Shown: positions 21,720 through 32,639, counted from the stretch's first letter. The stretch: 64,000 nt of DNA from Tridacna crocea (GCA_943736015.1 OX031062.1:57028962-57092961), one strand, 5' to 3'. Notes: generated by a model from the sequence alone, not told the origin. Translations and numbers: made by a program.

Positions 21720-21949
21720 TTAACTCGTTACCAGACGGCAAAATTTTAGCCTTATCCAAATTGAAAGCACTTGCAGACGACAATTTCAGTGTGTCTAAAA
21801 TAATGGAATTTGATCTTGACAGGGTAGAAAACATTGTGAGAAAAGGAGAAAATGCTGGTAACCAGCATTTTCTCCTTTTTCCCACGATGTTTACAAAAGG
21901 CTTCTTCCTCAATGGCGTTAAAAGTCGTAATTGTGTGGTAAGGGATTAA
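21720..21949 (+). mobile_element. TTAA-hairpin MITE, subfamily 1 (tandem pair, first)
   Basis: TTAA both ends; the right TTAA is shared with the next copy. Confidence 0.9.
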
Positions 21950-22166
21950 CTCTTTAGCAGAAAACAAAATTTAGGACTGGTCCATTGTTCAAACATTTGC
22001 AGACGACAGACGATGTGTCTATAAAGATTTGTCTTTGAAAAAAAAAATAGAAAACATTGTGGGAAACCGAGAAACTGCTCGTGTCAGCATTCTTTTCTAT
22101 ATAATATTTCCGAAATGTTTCTTAGTTTTGTAAAAAAAAAACTCCCTATGATCAATGCTTCATTAC
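21946..22166 (+). mobile_element. TTAA-hairpin MITE, decayed (tandem pair, second)
   Basis: Left half clear (ATTTGCAGACGACAG). The right stem arm and right end are heavily mutated. Confidence 0.7.
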
Positions 22167-22352
22167 GACGTACGACAGGAAAAAAAAATTAAAGAAACTT
22201 TTTTTCTTATACTTCTTAAACAAATGTTCCTACAGTTTGTTTTGAGTTTTTTTTTTTATTCAAAATCTTAAAAGTGTAAAAAAAAAAAGGGTTAAGATTG
22301 ATTGAAATGTGTTTTACCTCTCTTTCAACTGTATCATGTAACGAATATTGTA

Positions 22353-22573
22353 TTAATTCATACAACAAAATTTTAGACTGGTCCAAATGGAAAGCATTTG
22401 CAAACGAAAAAATTATTGACTCAAAAATTGAAACTTGACTGTGGAAGAGTAGAAAACATTGTGTGAAAAGGAGAAAATGCAGGTTACCAGCATTTTCTCC
22501 TTTTCTCATAATGTTTTCAAAATGCTTCTTTTTCAGGGCCGTGAAAAGACCGGATTGTTTGGGAAAGGATTAA
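22353..22573 (+). mobile_element. TTAA-hairpin MITE, subfamily 1/2
   Basis: TTAA both ends; right terminus TTTGGGAAAGGATTAA is of subfamily 2. Confidence 0.88.
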
Positions 22574-22963
22574 ACAAGATTTACGATTATCAAGCTGCAT
22601 AAAAAATTAAAAATAAAAAAAAATACACAGTATCAAATCTCACCAAAACTTTTCTTTTTTCACTTTTTCTTTGTTTTCAAAAGTTTTTGCCAAGTATATT
22701 GTAAGATGGCATTCAACTTTATTCCGATTGCACAGGGACCACTAGCGACACACACACAAAAATTCCCGATACTGGTAAAAGTTCCCTCACTAATTCCACA
22801 TGGAACGAGACGCAATATTTAGTTTAACAAGTCCTCTTGAATAATGGCGTAAAGATATGACGGCGGGATTGAATTCCGTTGTGAAGTTTTACTATGGAGC
22901 GATGAGTTTATATCCCCATCAATGAATAACTCAAAATCGATTCGATTAGGGTTTTTTTTTTCT

Positions 22964-23192
22964 TTAACCCTTTACTCCATAGATACTCATTTCTACTCAT
23001 TGCTTGTTGGAGCCTTTGGAAAACATTGTGGCAAAAGGTGAAATTGCTCGTGACGAGCAATTTCACCTTTTGTCACAATGTTTTCTATGCCATCAAAAGG
23101 TGTCGTATACACATAAGAAACGGTTTCATCCTTGCTGTTATTAAGGGTCAATTAGAGATACCATAGAAATGCCTTATTGGGTAAAGGGTTAA
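22964..23192 (+). mobile_element. TTAA-hairpin MITE, subfamily 3 (reference copy)
   Basis: Complete: TTAACCCTTTACTCCATAGA to GGGTAAAGGGTTAA, perfect stem with GTGGCAAAAGGTGAAATT and apex GCTCGTGACGAGC. Confidence 0.92.
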
Positions 23193-23439
23193 CTTACTAT
23201 TTTCCCATACTCATTTTTATTATAACACATGACCACCTGTTGAAGTTTTTTTTTTAGTAGGGGAAAAATTTTTGAAAACATTGAGGCAAACGGAGATTTT
23301 ATTTGTACGATCATTTTCTCCTTTTGCTTCATTGTTTGCGAGTAGTCTTATACTAAACTTTGATTTACGTTGACTTTCGCTAATTTTCAGGGGTATTTTC
23401 CCAAAATTCTTATAGCTCTGCTGCGAATTCACCAATTCT

Positions 23440-23620
23440 ACACTTAGACTGCTAAATACGACTAAATTACATTTTGCGAACATTGTAGATCAAGATCATC
23501 CATCACAAAATGTGCAATCTGATCTTGGGTCTACTCTGTCGGATAAGAAGATATTTCCCCAAAAGACAAATTTGAAGTAGAAATAGTGGCTACATGCATG
23601 CTCCCGGTGAGATACTTCTT
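23440..23620 (+). mobile_element. GATCTTGATC-hairpin MITE, diverged
   Basis: AGACTGCTAAATACGACT start, mutated stem TGTAGATCAAGATCATCC...GCAATCTGATCTTGGGTCTAC; right end lost. Confidence 0.6.
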
Positions 23621-23647
23621 TAGGGGAGATTAGATATGCCATGCTTT

Positions 23648-24204
23648 TTAAAGGTGGGGATTTAGAATTTTCACATCACACCAAATTAAAAAAAATAATT
23701 ATATATATCATTGAAATTTATATGAAAAAAACAAAACAAATCATCAATAATTAAGAATCATAAAATAACAAAAAAAAAAAAAAATGATGGTATTCCTTTA
23801 AAAGGCTACGTAGCCTCTTAAGCTATTTTTAGATTTCGCGCCAAAAATTAATAAAGCATTGTGGGAATGTCAAGTGACTGGCATGTGACTAATAACGCTT
23901 AAATTCCATTACGTAACAAACATATAATAATTATTTTCCATAATGTCTTCTTCGGACGGATGTTTGAAACTTTGTCTGTGTTTTCCTGTATTTAAATGAG
24001 AGAATTGATAATCTAAAAATAAAATGTGTCTCCCTTTGGGGATCAACCTGGTCTGTAAAAATTTCTAATTTCTCATGTTATCGGATGGTTTTCGACAACT
24101 GGGGTTTTATGAACGCAAATTAAAAGGCTATGGGAGTAAAAGGATGATTTTTTTTTTGCATTTTTGTAAAATTTTCGTCCCAAAATCTGAAGGGCCACCT
24201 TTAA
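23648..24204 (+). mobile_element. TTAAAGGTGG-ended element, copy 1
   Basis: Ends TTAAAGGTGGGGATTTAGA and AAAATCTGAAGGGCCACCTTTAA. The whole unit recurs inverted at 25452-26375. A subfamily 3 MITE has inserted at the TTAA of its right end. Confidence 0.8.
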
Positions 24205-24429
24205 CCCTTTACTCCAAAGATACTCATTTCCACGTATTGCTTGTAGTAGCACTTGGAAAACATTGTGGCAAAAGGTGAAATTGCTCTTGACGAGCAATTT
24301 CACCTTTTGTCACAATGTTTTCTATGCTATCAAAAGGTATTATATACACATAAGAAACAGCATCATCCTTGCTGTTATTTAGAGTCAGTTAGAGATACCA
24401 TAGATATGCCTTATGGGGTAAAGGATTCA
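24201..24429 (+). mobile_element. TTAA-hairpin MITE, subfamily 3
   Basis: Left TTAA is the end of the element at 23648. Right end decayed (AAAGGATTCA). Confidence 0.9.
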
Positions 24430-24586
24430 TGCAAACCCTAGCGAACATACGAAAGATGAAAAGGGTTCAGAACAGACTAAATTCTTCGGGAAAGTATTAT
24501 AGAGCGAAGGCGGCTTATCAATTAACTTCACAAGTCGAAATATAGTCGCTAAAGTCATTAAAAAAACGATGTAATTTGGAATTCTA

Positions 24587-24814
24587 TTAACCCTTTCCCA
24601 AACGACAAATTTTGGACTCTTCCTAACCGAAAGAGTTTGCAGACGACAATTTGAGATTTGAAGAAAATTGCAGAAAGTTCTCAAAAAAGGTTAGAAAACA
24701 CTGTGGGAAAAGGAGAAATTGCTCGTTACGAGCAATTTCTCCTTTTCCCACAGTGTTTTCAAAGACATTTACTGCAGACACGTAAAAAACAGGGCTTGTA
24801 TGGGAAAGGGTTAA
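24587..24814 (+). mobile_element. TTAA-hairpin MITE, subfamily 4 (reference copy)
   Basis: Complete. Subfamily-2 ends, a GAGTTTGCAGACGAC block, stem AACACTGTGGGAAAAGGAGAAATT with apex GCTCGTTACGAGC. Confidence 0.92.
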
Positions 24815-24817
24815 CCC

Positions 24818-25030
24818 TTAAAACTCTTTTCCAAACGCCGAAATTTTTGACTGGTTCGAATTGAAAGCAATAGCAGACGACAAAACAAAGGTAACTGAAG
24901 AATTGAAATTTCTTTTTGGAAGGGTAGAAAACATTGAGGGTAATGGAGAAAATGCTGGTTACCAGAATTTTCTCCTATTCCCACAATAGACTAGACTACT
25001 CTAACACTTTGCCGTTTAGTAAAGAGTTAA
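24818..25030 (+). mobile_element. TTAA-hairpin MITE, chimeric
   Basis: Normal left half and hairpin, but the right end (ACTTTGCCGTTTAGTAAAGAGTTAA) resembles an inverted left end. Its TTAA is shared with the following copy. Confidence 0.82.
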
Positions 25031-25252
25031 CCCTTTCCCAAACAATCCCTGGTTTTTACGGGTCAGGAATAGAAGCCTTTTGAAAACATTGTGGGAAAGG
25101 GAGAAAATGCTGGTAACCAGCATTTTCTCCTTTTCCCACAATGTTTTCTACCCCGTTATATCGAAAATTCTTTTTAGGAACTGTTGATTTGTCACCTGCA
25201 AAATGCTTTCAGTTTGGTCTGGTCCAAAATTTTCCGTTTGGGAAAGGGTTAA
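25027..25252 (-). mobile_element. TTAA-hairpin MITE, subfamily 2 (third in chain)
   Basis: TTAA both ends; full stem; variant block GTCACCTGCAAAATGC. Confidence 0.9.
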
Positions 25253-25451
25253 GTATGGAAGGGGATTTAGGTAAAAAAAAAATCCATTCATATAGGTGAT
25301 TCATTGTTGCATTCAAACTGCATTGGTATTACGGTAAATTGATATTGCATCAACATTGCGTACATATCTATTTATACTTCTGTTACATGCAGATAGTGAT
25401 GTAATTACTGCTATAAGTATCAAATATTAAATGGGTACTGTGTTAACATAC

Positions 25452-26375
25452 TTAAAGGTGGCCCTTCAGATTCTAGGACGAAAATTTTACATAAGTACAA
25501 AAAATCATCTTTATACTCCCAAAGCCTTATAATTCTTTTTCATAAACCCCAGTAGTCGAAAACCATCCGACAACAAGAGAAATTAGAGATTCACAACAGC
25601 CCAGGTCGACACCGACGGGAAACACGATCAATTTTTAGATGAGCAACTCGTTCATTTATATACCGGAAATACACATACGAAGCTTCAAACATAGCGTCCG
25701 AAGAAGACATTATGGAAAATAATTACACGGTTATGTTTAAGAAATAATCTTCTTTCTATCGTGGTATATCGTTCAATAAACCACAGTTGTGAGTTATGAG
25801 GCACAATAAATAATCCACGAGGGCGATAGCCCGAGTGGGTTATTCATTGCGCCTCATAACTCACAACGTGGTTTATTGAACGATAAACCACGATAGAAAG
25901 AAGATTATTTCGATTCTAACATGGCTTATTCTTAATGAAAGGAAAACAAGTTCAAACTGAAAATGAAAACGCGGATGAAGATTATGTTCCATTGAATAAC
26001 TCACTCATTGAATGACGTCACTGGCTATAGGATGACGTCACTCTACATGGATTGTCGCAGATTTTACCACGTTTTCCTTGCACTGTGTTTATAGAGCCAA
26101 AGTCGCGTGTCATGTTAGAATATGGAATTTAAGCGTCATAAGTCACGTGTCATTCACTTAACATTTCCACAATGCTTTTTATTTTTTAATTTTCGGTGCG
26201 AAATCTGAAAATAACTTAAGAGGCTACGTAGCCTTTTAAGGGAATACCACAAAAAAAAATGTAATTTTATGATTCTTAATTATTGATGATTTGTATTGTT
26301 TTTTCATATAAATTTAAGAGATATGTATATTTTTTAATTTGGTGTGATGTATAAAATCTAAATAACCATCTTTAA
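25452..26375 (-). mobile_element. TTAAAGGTGG-ended element, copy 2 (inverted, enlarged)
   Basis: Opposite-strand relative of 23648-24204, enlarged by ~370 bp that includes the palindrome at 25738-25918 and two TGACGTCA-like CRE-type sites (~26030-26044). Confidence 0.8.
25738..25918. mobile_element. palindromic MITE (CACGAGGGCGATAGCCCGAGTGGG)
   Basis: Arms of ~80 bp (AATAATCTTCTTTCTATCGTGG... inverse) around GAGGGCGATAGCCCG. Nested in the element at 25452-26375. Confidence 0.82.
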
Positions 26376-26423
26376 AGTAATTTGAAAGCAAGAATGAATC
26401 ACTGTTATGAATGGATTTTTTAC

Positions 26424-26653
26424 TTAACCCATTACCAAACATCGAATTTATAGAGTGGTCCAAACTGAAAGCATTTGCAGATCACAAAATAAATGTGACT
26501 GGAAAATCTAAATTTGATTTAGGGAGGGTAGAAAACATTGTGGGAAAAGGAGAAAATGCTGGTCACCAGCATTTTCTCCTTTTCCCACAATGTTTTCAAG
26601 AGGCTTCTTTCTCAGGGTCGTTAAAAAGTCGACATTGTGTGGTAATGAGTTAA
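26424..26653 (+). mobile_element. TTAA-hairpin MITE, subfamily 1
   Basis: Complete with TTAA both ends; centre base C (GGTCACC). Confidence 0.92.
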
Positions 26654-27124
26654 AATCCCCTTCCATATTAGGTGCCAATGGGTAAAAAGAAATCTCTATT
26701 TTGAGTTTGAGAAGCAGTTGACTCATTTGTGGCTATATCAAAGATACTTCTTCATCAAATGTAATATCACTAATTTGTAAAAGGTGGAACTTCAAGAAGA
26801 CATTCATTATTGTACGCGATAATTTATTCATTGGTTTTTTTTTTTTTTCATCTAAAATTCAAAAATTCAGTTTTCGATTGAATATGGTATTGCCCTTTGC
26901 TCATTTCCCTTTATCAAATTCTTAATGTGAAAAAAATAATAAGAAAAGTAGCTTAACATACTCATATACTGTTCTTTGAAAAAGTACTGTTCCGGCGAGC
27001 CAGAGAAAAACATGAACGATTCAGGTGTCGGAATAACAAGACCAATATTCTGTGGAAAATGTTCCATACTTGTCTAACTTAATAAAAGTTTTGAATTAAA
27101 GAAGAAAAATCTGTGGAAAAAGGC
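26654..27124. other. no gene seen
   Basis: AT-rich, T13 run near 26837; no repeat recognised. Confidence 0.4.
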
Positions 27125-27353
27125 TTAAGTCATTACCACACAATCCCTACTGTCGACGTCGCTGAGCAAGAAGCCTTTAGAAAACATTGTAGGAAAAGGA
27201 GAAAATGCTGGTAACCAGCATTTTCTCCTTTTCCCACAATGTTTTCTACCCTTCACCGTACGAATTTCAAATTTTCAGTCACTTTTATTTTGTCGTCTGC
27301 AAATGCTTTCAATTTGGACCAGTCCATGAATTTGTCGTTTGGTGAAGAGGTAA
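27125..27353 (-). mobile_element. TTAA-hairpin MITE, subfamily 1
   Basis: Left TTAA intact, right terminus AAGAGGTAAA. Full stem. Confidence 0.9.
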
Positions 27354-27969
27354 AGCACCACTAAATCCAAAACTAATGTTTATCTCTAAAAATACGATAT
27401 GAATTCACATTGTTATTTTGGAAGGGTGTTACTCTGCTTGCATTTACATTGAAAATTCTATTCTATCTGAAATTACACCAGTCTATTATAAAAAGCCGCA
27501 CAGTCAGAAACATTCAGTCTGTAAACAGTTCTACATACATAAAATGGCATTGCTGAACCTTTAGACTGCTAAACGCGACTCGCTGTTAACAGTGGCTCCG
27601 ATTGTGTGAGCCAGCTCTGAATGTGTGGACGGGCCCTAAAAATGTTGATGGGCACCGATGGGTTAGGGCAGCCTTTTAAAAACTTAGTTGTCGGTGACTA
27701 ATTTGAGACATGTGCTCTGAAATCCCGTCAATACCTTTCACTCAATAAGTTAAGATATACATTCCTTTGTATTTTCAGAAATCCGATCACATTTCATTAA
27801 TCAAATGTCTACTTTGACTTAAACTGCTGTGAAGGATATTAAGGGGAATGCAAAGTGTAAGTATTAAATAGGTCACCCAAAACTAAATGTAAGGGTTTGA
27901 AAGGAAAGCCTAATCCATCGGTGCTGATTAACAGTTTCAGGTCGGTCGGTCCACATACTTTGAGCCCGT

Positions 27970-28080
27970 GTAATGCAGAGAAATGACCCTCCCCTACAAA
28001 ATGACCCGAGTCATTACTCTGTGTAGAGATATGACCTCAGAAGTCATTTCACTACGTTAGAGGAATGACCCGGGTTTTAA
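27970..28080. repeat. TACGTAGAGAAATGAC palindrome array, short copy
   Basis: AATGACCCTCCCCTACAAAATGACCC then alternating TGTAGAGATATGACC and GTCATTTCACTACG. A shorter relative of 33740-34015. Confidence 0.75.
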
Positions 28081-28419
28081 GTTTTAAGTCGCATTCTAGG
28101 AGTTTATTTCTCACCGAGTTCTGCAAAAAATCACTTTGGTCAATCTAAAAAGCTGTAATATGACTTTTTCTCTTGTTTAGAAACAACTAATTTGCGGCGC
28201 CATTGATATTATGCATCAATATTTTCTTGTTTATACTCATATCTGTGTATTATGTCTGAATTTCATGTTCATTATCATGATTATGGAATACTGCACAAAG
28301 AAGACTTCAAAGTGAGCTGCTGCCAATTTCTATATTACAGGTGGAATGATTTAAAGCAGTGAATACTGTGCATTACATTTTTGATGCAATTCAGCTATAG
28401 TAATTATACTGGTACACTA
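28081..28419. other. no gene seen
   Basis: No structured repeat or exon recognised. Confidence 0.4.
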
Positions 28420-28649
28420 TTCAACCCATTACCACACAATCCCTACTTTTGACGCCCCTGAGAAAGAAACCTTTAGAAAACATTGTGGGAAAAGGCGAAA
28501 ATGCTGGTAACCAGCATTTTCTCCTTTTCCCACAATGTTTTCAACTCTTCGCAAAACAGATTTCAAATTTTCAGTCACTTTTATTTTGTTATCTGCAAAT
28601 GCTTTCGATTTGGACAAAGTTAAAATTTTGTCGTTTGGTAATGAGTTAA
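28420..28649 (-). mobile_element. TTAA-hairpin MITE, subfamily 1
   Basis: Left TTAA mutated to TTCAA, right TTAA intact; one stem mismatch (GGCGAAAATG). Confidence 0.9.
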
Positions 28650-28699
28650 CAGCGATGAATTCAAATGCATCTGACAACATAATCCTTGGCGGGCTTCCG

Positions 28700-28902
28700 G
28701 ATAAGATAGCAACATTTTAGATTCGTCCCTAAAAAAAAATGCAGACCACAGATCAAATGATGGGTTTTGTCGTTGAAACGATAAGACAATGTGGAAAAAG
28801 GATAAAGTGCTGGTTATCACCATTTTCTACTTTTCCCACAAGGTTTACAGAACGGCTTCTTCCTCGTTGAAAGTCGGAATTGTTTAATAAAAGGGGTTTT
28901 TG
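28700..28902 (+). mobile_element. TTAA-hairpin MITE, decayed
   Basis: Mutated stem AATGTGGAAAAAGGATAAAG...CTACTTTTCCCACAAGG and a right end AAAGTCGGAATTG. Confidence 0.6.
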
Positions 28903-29069
28903 AAAAACATACCAATATCCATGCTACTGGATCGTTTTATCGTCAATATAGATTTACGGGAAGCAAAAGAATTGATAAACGTAATTTTGATTTTTCCGGT
29001 TAATACGTTATCACCAACTGAAAATTTTGTTGGCAGGCAAATCTGAAAACATCGTTGCAAAAGGAGAAT

Positions 29070-29155
29070 ATTGTCAGTTTACTAAGAAAACCTCGTAACT
29101 ACAGATTTAAACAAGCTATAGTTACGAGGTTTTAGAAGTGAACCGACGATACCTT
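29070..29155. mobile_element. ~85-bp palindromic micro-element, copy 2
   Basis: AAAACCTCGTAACTACAG with inverse CTATAGTTACGAGGTTTT, flanks CAGTTTACTA / GAAGTGAACC. Confidence 0.8.
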
Positions 29156-29284
29156 AATGTGAAGATCTGTCTAGTATAAGCGGGAGCAAGTAGTTTTCAA
29201 CTGCGGTTTATTGCAAGACAAAAAAGTCTACGTCGGTATTTATTTCATGTTGATTTTCAATATTTTTACAATAATGTTTTCAAG

Positions 29285-29500
29285 GTCGTCCTGCGTGGCT
29301 TCGTAGAAAAGTGTAGGAGTCATAAGCTAGATGCCATAAGTTCGAACCTAACTACGAACTAGGTTTTTCGTTGGAATGTCTTTCGGCAAGATACTTCACA
29401 GCTCAAGCCAAGAACTGATGACATCTACGACATACATGAACTTTATTTGAGCAATCACAGTGATATGACTAAAGCAGCGTTGAAAGCGGCTTAAAACACT
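29285..29500 (+). mobile_element. tRNA-derived SINE
   Basis: B-box-like AAGTTCGAACC (~29339), then GTCTTTCGGCAAGATAC and the 3' end GTTGAAAGCGGCTTAAAAC shared with 1690-1912. Confidence 0.6.
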
Positions 29501-29528
29501 ATTCAGTATCAATCAAGCAGTCACATTC

Positions 29529-29757
29529 TTAACTCATTACCAAACGACAAAATTTTAGGTTTGTCCAAATCGGAAGCATTTGCAGACGACAAAATAAAAG
29601 TAACTGAAAATTTGAAATTTGTTCTGTGAAGGGTAGAAAACGTTGTGGGAAAAGGAGAAAGTGCTGGTTACCAGCATTTTCTCCTTTTCCCACAATGTTT
29701 CTAAAGGCTTTCTTTCTCAGGGTCGTCAAAAGTTGGGATTGTGTGGTAATGGGTTAA
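29529..29757 (+). mobile_element. TTAA-hairpin MITE, subfamily 1
   Basis: Complete with TTAA both ends; minor stem mismatches (AACGTTGTGG, GAGAAAGTGC). Confidence 0.92.
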
Positions 29758-29774
29758 AAGGATTGCATGGACTT

Positions 29775-29903
29775 TGAAATGGTGAGAAAGCCATGTTGGA
29801 AAAGATAAAAGTGCCAGTAACAAGCATAGTTCCTTTTCCCGCGATGTTATCTGATGCCTCTACCCCAAAGATTGTTAAGCAACTGACTGTTATGCAAAGA
29901 GTT
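29775..29903. mobile_element. TTAA-hairpin MITE remnant
   Basis: Decayed stem CATGTTGGAAAAGATAAAAG...TTCCTTTTCCCGCGATGTTATC. Confidence 0.5.
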
Positions 29904-30537
29904 GATCGTAATCTTCCCAACTGATTACACATACATAATTATATTGAGCAACAGAAATTGTGCGCCTGTAGCGATCATCGTTACACCGTGCAGTGTGACA
30001 GCTGGTGTGCATGCACAGTTTGCCTGCTATGAAAAACAATATCTCAAGGGTTCGGTGTCTCTTAACATCGTTTTCAACATTGTTTCAGTTATATCACGGC
30101 AATTAGAGACCAACGATCCGCGCTTTCCAACACTTCATTTACCAGTACTTCGAACGATATTCTTTTCAAAACCACCTGCTTGCCCACATAACCATCGTCG
30201 ACGAATCCTGTTGCAATGGCTATTTGCCAGCCTCGAAAAAACAGTCTGCTGAGCTTTGAATCGAACAAGTCACCTCCTTGTTTCAAGCCCTGTACCCTGA
30301 GCGACAGGGCTTACCGACAAAGGAAGTGCCATGTGAACATTTGAAAATCCTACTGAAACAACGCTACAGCTTCCAAATCTAGTCAAACAAATTAGACAAC
30401 CCTGTATCTTACAACCTTTATCTTGATCTTTGCCCTCCGCATTGTAGCCCATGTTTCGCCCACACAGAGTTTTCTCTTCTGTTGAATCATCTTTACGAAT
30501 ATTTTGACAGGAAGTTGATTCTCAAAAAGTTTGGTCC
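29904..30537. other. no gene seen
   Basis: It includes a 116-codon open frame (29902-30252) with no recognisable domain, start context or splice pattern. Not called as a gene. Confidence 0.4.
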
Positions 30538-30547
30538 TTATATCTTG

Positions 30548-30745
30548 CATTATCTCCCGCTAAATGGCATTTTCCAAATACATCTATCTAATATGGCCAT
30601 CCTGGGTACAAAACCGGACTACTTTTCTACTCGACAACCGTTACTTTGACATTAAAGCTAAAATAAACGTTTACTCAATAAAACGCCACCTGGTACCTAT
30701 TCAGCTCTGATCAGCAGTTTAGAGAAATCAGGAGCTAAAACAGGC
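30548..30745 (+). mobile_element. 10-bp-TSD element, copy 5, left part
   Basis: CATTATCTCCCGCTAAATGG to GGAGCTAAAACAGGCC. The copy is split by the MITE at 30746-30972 and by copy 6; its right part is at 31359-31450. Confidence 0.8.
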
Positions 30746-30972
30746 CAAATTACCAAATGACAATATTTTGGACTGGTCCAAATTGAAAGCATTTGCAGAT
30801 GACAATATAAAAGTGACTGAAAATTTGAAATTTGTTTTATGAAGGATAGAAAAAATTGTGGGAATAGGAAAAAAAATGCTGGTTACCAGCATTTTCTCCT
30901 TTTCCCACAATGTTTTCTTACGGCTTCTTTCTCACAGGCGTCAAATGTAGGGATTGTGTGGTAATGGGTTAA
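30746..30972 (+). mobile_element. TTAA-hairpin MITE, nested in the 10-bp-TSD element
   Basis: Right TTAA present, left terminus lost. Stem base mutated (AAAAATTGTGGGAATAGG). Confidence 0.88.
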
Positions 30973-30997
30973 ACGTCCATTTGTACTACTTTATAGC

Positions 30998-31358
30998 CAT
31001 TATCTCCCGCTAGATGGCATTCTATAAATACTCATCAATCTGATACGGGCATCCTGGGTACAGAACCGAACCACTTCCCTACGCGACAACCGTTACTTTG
31101 AATTTGAAAACAAAAAAAAAAGGTTTACCCAATAAAACGCTACCTCGTGCAATTCACTCAACTATGACCACCACGTTAGAGAAATTTGTTGCTAAAGCAG
31201 GTCTCATTTCTCCTCAAACGTATTGATACGTAAAGACTATTTTCAACATTGCTACTTTATAGAGCGTAATATTTACAGTCAGCCCGCTTTCGGGGCTAGT
31301 AGTGATGCGTCATATAAGACAGTCGAATCTTCGAAGAATATGACATGCGCAGACAACG
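30998..31358 (+). mobile_element. 10-bp-TSD element, copy 6 (complete, 361 bp)
   Basis: Flanked by perfect ACTTTATAGC at 30988-30997 and 31359-31368. It sits inside copy 5, whose body resumes immediately after it. Confidence 0.9.
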
Positions 31359-31450
31359 ACTTTATAGCGCGTAATACTACACCCCCCCCCCCCAATAATG
31401 GGGGAGTGATGCGTCATATAAGACAAGTCGAATCTTCAATCAAGAATATG
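31359..31450 (+). mobile_element. 10-bp-TSD element, copy 5, right part
   Basis: ACTTTATAGCGCGTAATAC, a C12 run, then GATGCGTCATATAAGACAAG. Continues the interrupted copy. Confidence 0.75.
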
Positions 31451-31459
31451 AAACTTGAC

Positions 31460-31690
31460 CAGCCTGCATAGCTCAGTTGGTAGAGTGTAAGACTCGTGAT
31501 CATGAGAGTGTGGGTTCGATTCCCACGGCTGGCCATCTAAATTTACTAATAATCTTTCGGACCAGACGTTAAACCGAGGTCCCGTGTGACGGTGCTATAC
31601 ACCGAGCACGTAAAGGAACTAGGCAAAACTTAGGATAGGTTTCGTCCTGTATCTGCACTATCCTCCGTAACAATACTAATAGTTAAGGTA
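31460..31690 (+). mobile_element. tRNA-derived SINE with conserved central domain
   Basis: tRNA-like head at 31463-31534: D-arm/A box TAGCTCAGTTGGTAGAGTG, B box GGGTTCGATTCCC, and acceptor-like ACCAGCC/GGCTGGC pairing. The anticodon stem does not fold with a normal 7-nt loop. The body has GACGTTAAACCGAGGTCCCG, resembling the central domain shared by many metazoan SINEs. Its tail (GTCCTGTATCTGCACTATCC) is also at 20644-20700. Confidence 0.75.
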
Positions 31691-31728
31691 TTCTGAATCC
31701 ATTATTTCTCTTCCAAACCCTATTTTGT

Positions 31729-32115
31729 CATCTTCGCAAGCCAAGGCCGACGATTCACTACGTTACTCTACCCTTGGCGGATCGAGCTTGATTTTTACAT
31801 TCACCCGATACGCTTTTTCATTGGATGCAGCCAGCTCTGGCTGCAACGAATGAAATCGCTCGTAGCATTTCATCTTTGATAAAAATAGAACAATGTCGCT
31901 ACCTTTCGTGGAAATCCACGTGGATGTCTGCTTATCGCTTCATGTGTATTAGTAAGCGGTTTGTAAAACGATATTTCATTTGCTTTTAGAAATATGATGT
32001 AAAGGGGGTTAATAACCAGCATCCAATAGAGGGCGCATCGTAGGAATCTTGAAATCGGGCTCAATCAGCCAAGGTAAGATCCACGTAGTGATCGTAACCT
32101 TGGCTCGCGAAGATG
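31729..32115. mobile_element. hAT-like MITE, ~60-bp TIRs
   Basis: Ends CATCTTCGCAAGCCAAGG and CCTTGGCTCGCGAAGATG; inverted similarity extends through GACGATTCACTACG and the GGATCGAGC/ATTGAGCCC region. Flanks TATTTTGT (31721-31728) and TATGTTGT (32116-32123) match 7/8, suggesting an 8-bp duplication. No transposase. Confidence 0.78.
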
Positions 32116-32291
32116 TATGTTGTTGGTGCTCATTAGAATCGTCTTGTTGATACGATTCTAATGAGCACCCATAACCTAGAGTTTTGGGTAGAATATTTAA
32201 TATTTATAATTCTAAAATCAAAATCACTCCCTCTATCTGGAGCTCTGTATTTTTGCAGGAGGAGGGTTAGGAAATCACATCCCATAAGAAG

Positions 32292-32379
32292 TATTTTGTC
32301 GGATTACTTTAAAAAACCTCGTAACTACAGCTTGAAACAAGCATTAGTTACGAGGTTTTTGAAGAAAACCGACGATTTG
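32292..32379. mobile_element. ~85-bp palindromic micro-element, copy 3
   Basis: AAAACCTCGTAACTACAGCTTG with inverse GCATTAGTTACGAGGTTTTT, flanks GTCGGATTAC / GAAAACCGAC. Confidence 0.8.
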
Positions 32380-32626
32380 CTAACCGATTGACCCTTTGTG
32401 ACATACCAGTTGATAATCAAAGGACAAACGGGTTCGAACGATAAAACAGTATTTAGCAGAATTCTTAGTGCTTCCGTGGTATATGAACCAGTCTGATATC
32501 TGACAACAACCGACATAATCTGTCTACGTGGCTTTTTACCTCCCTACAGAACTCAGTATTTAGATTTCTATGGGTTTCAGACTGCTACGTATCAGTGCGT
32601 AAGCATATCAGTGCGTAAGCACTCTC

Positions 32627-32639
32627 TCTTTCCCTCCCT

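Noticed and set aside
25738..25918. Bacterial-type operator or origin palindrome
   Set aside because: It is a dispersed animal palindromic MITE nested in another element.
29902..30252. 116-codon open frame in intergenic DNA
   Set aside because: Composition and length are compatible with chance; no similarity that I recognise.
31463..31534. Functional tRNA gene
   Set aside because: A and B boxes and acceptor pairing are present, but the anticodon arm does not form a normal 7-nt loop and a SINE body follows directly.
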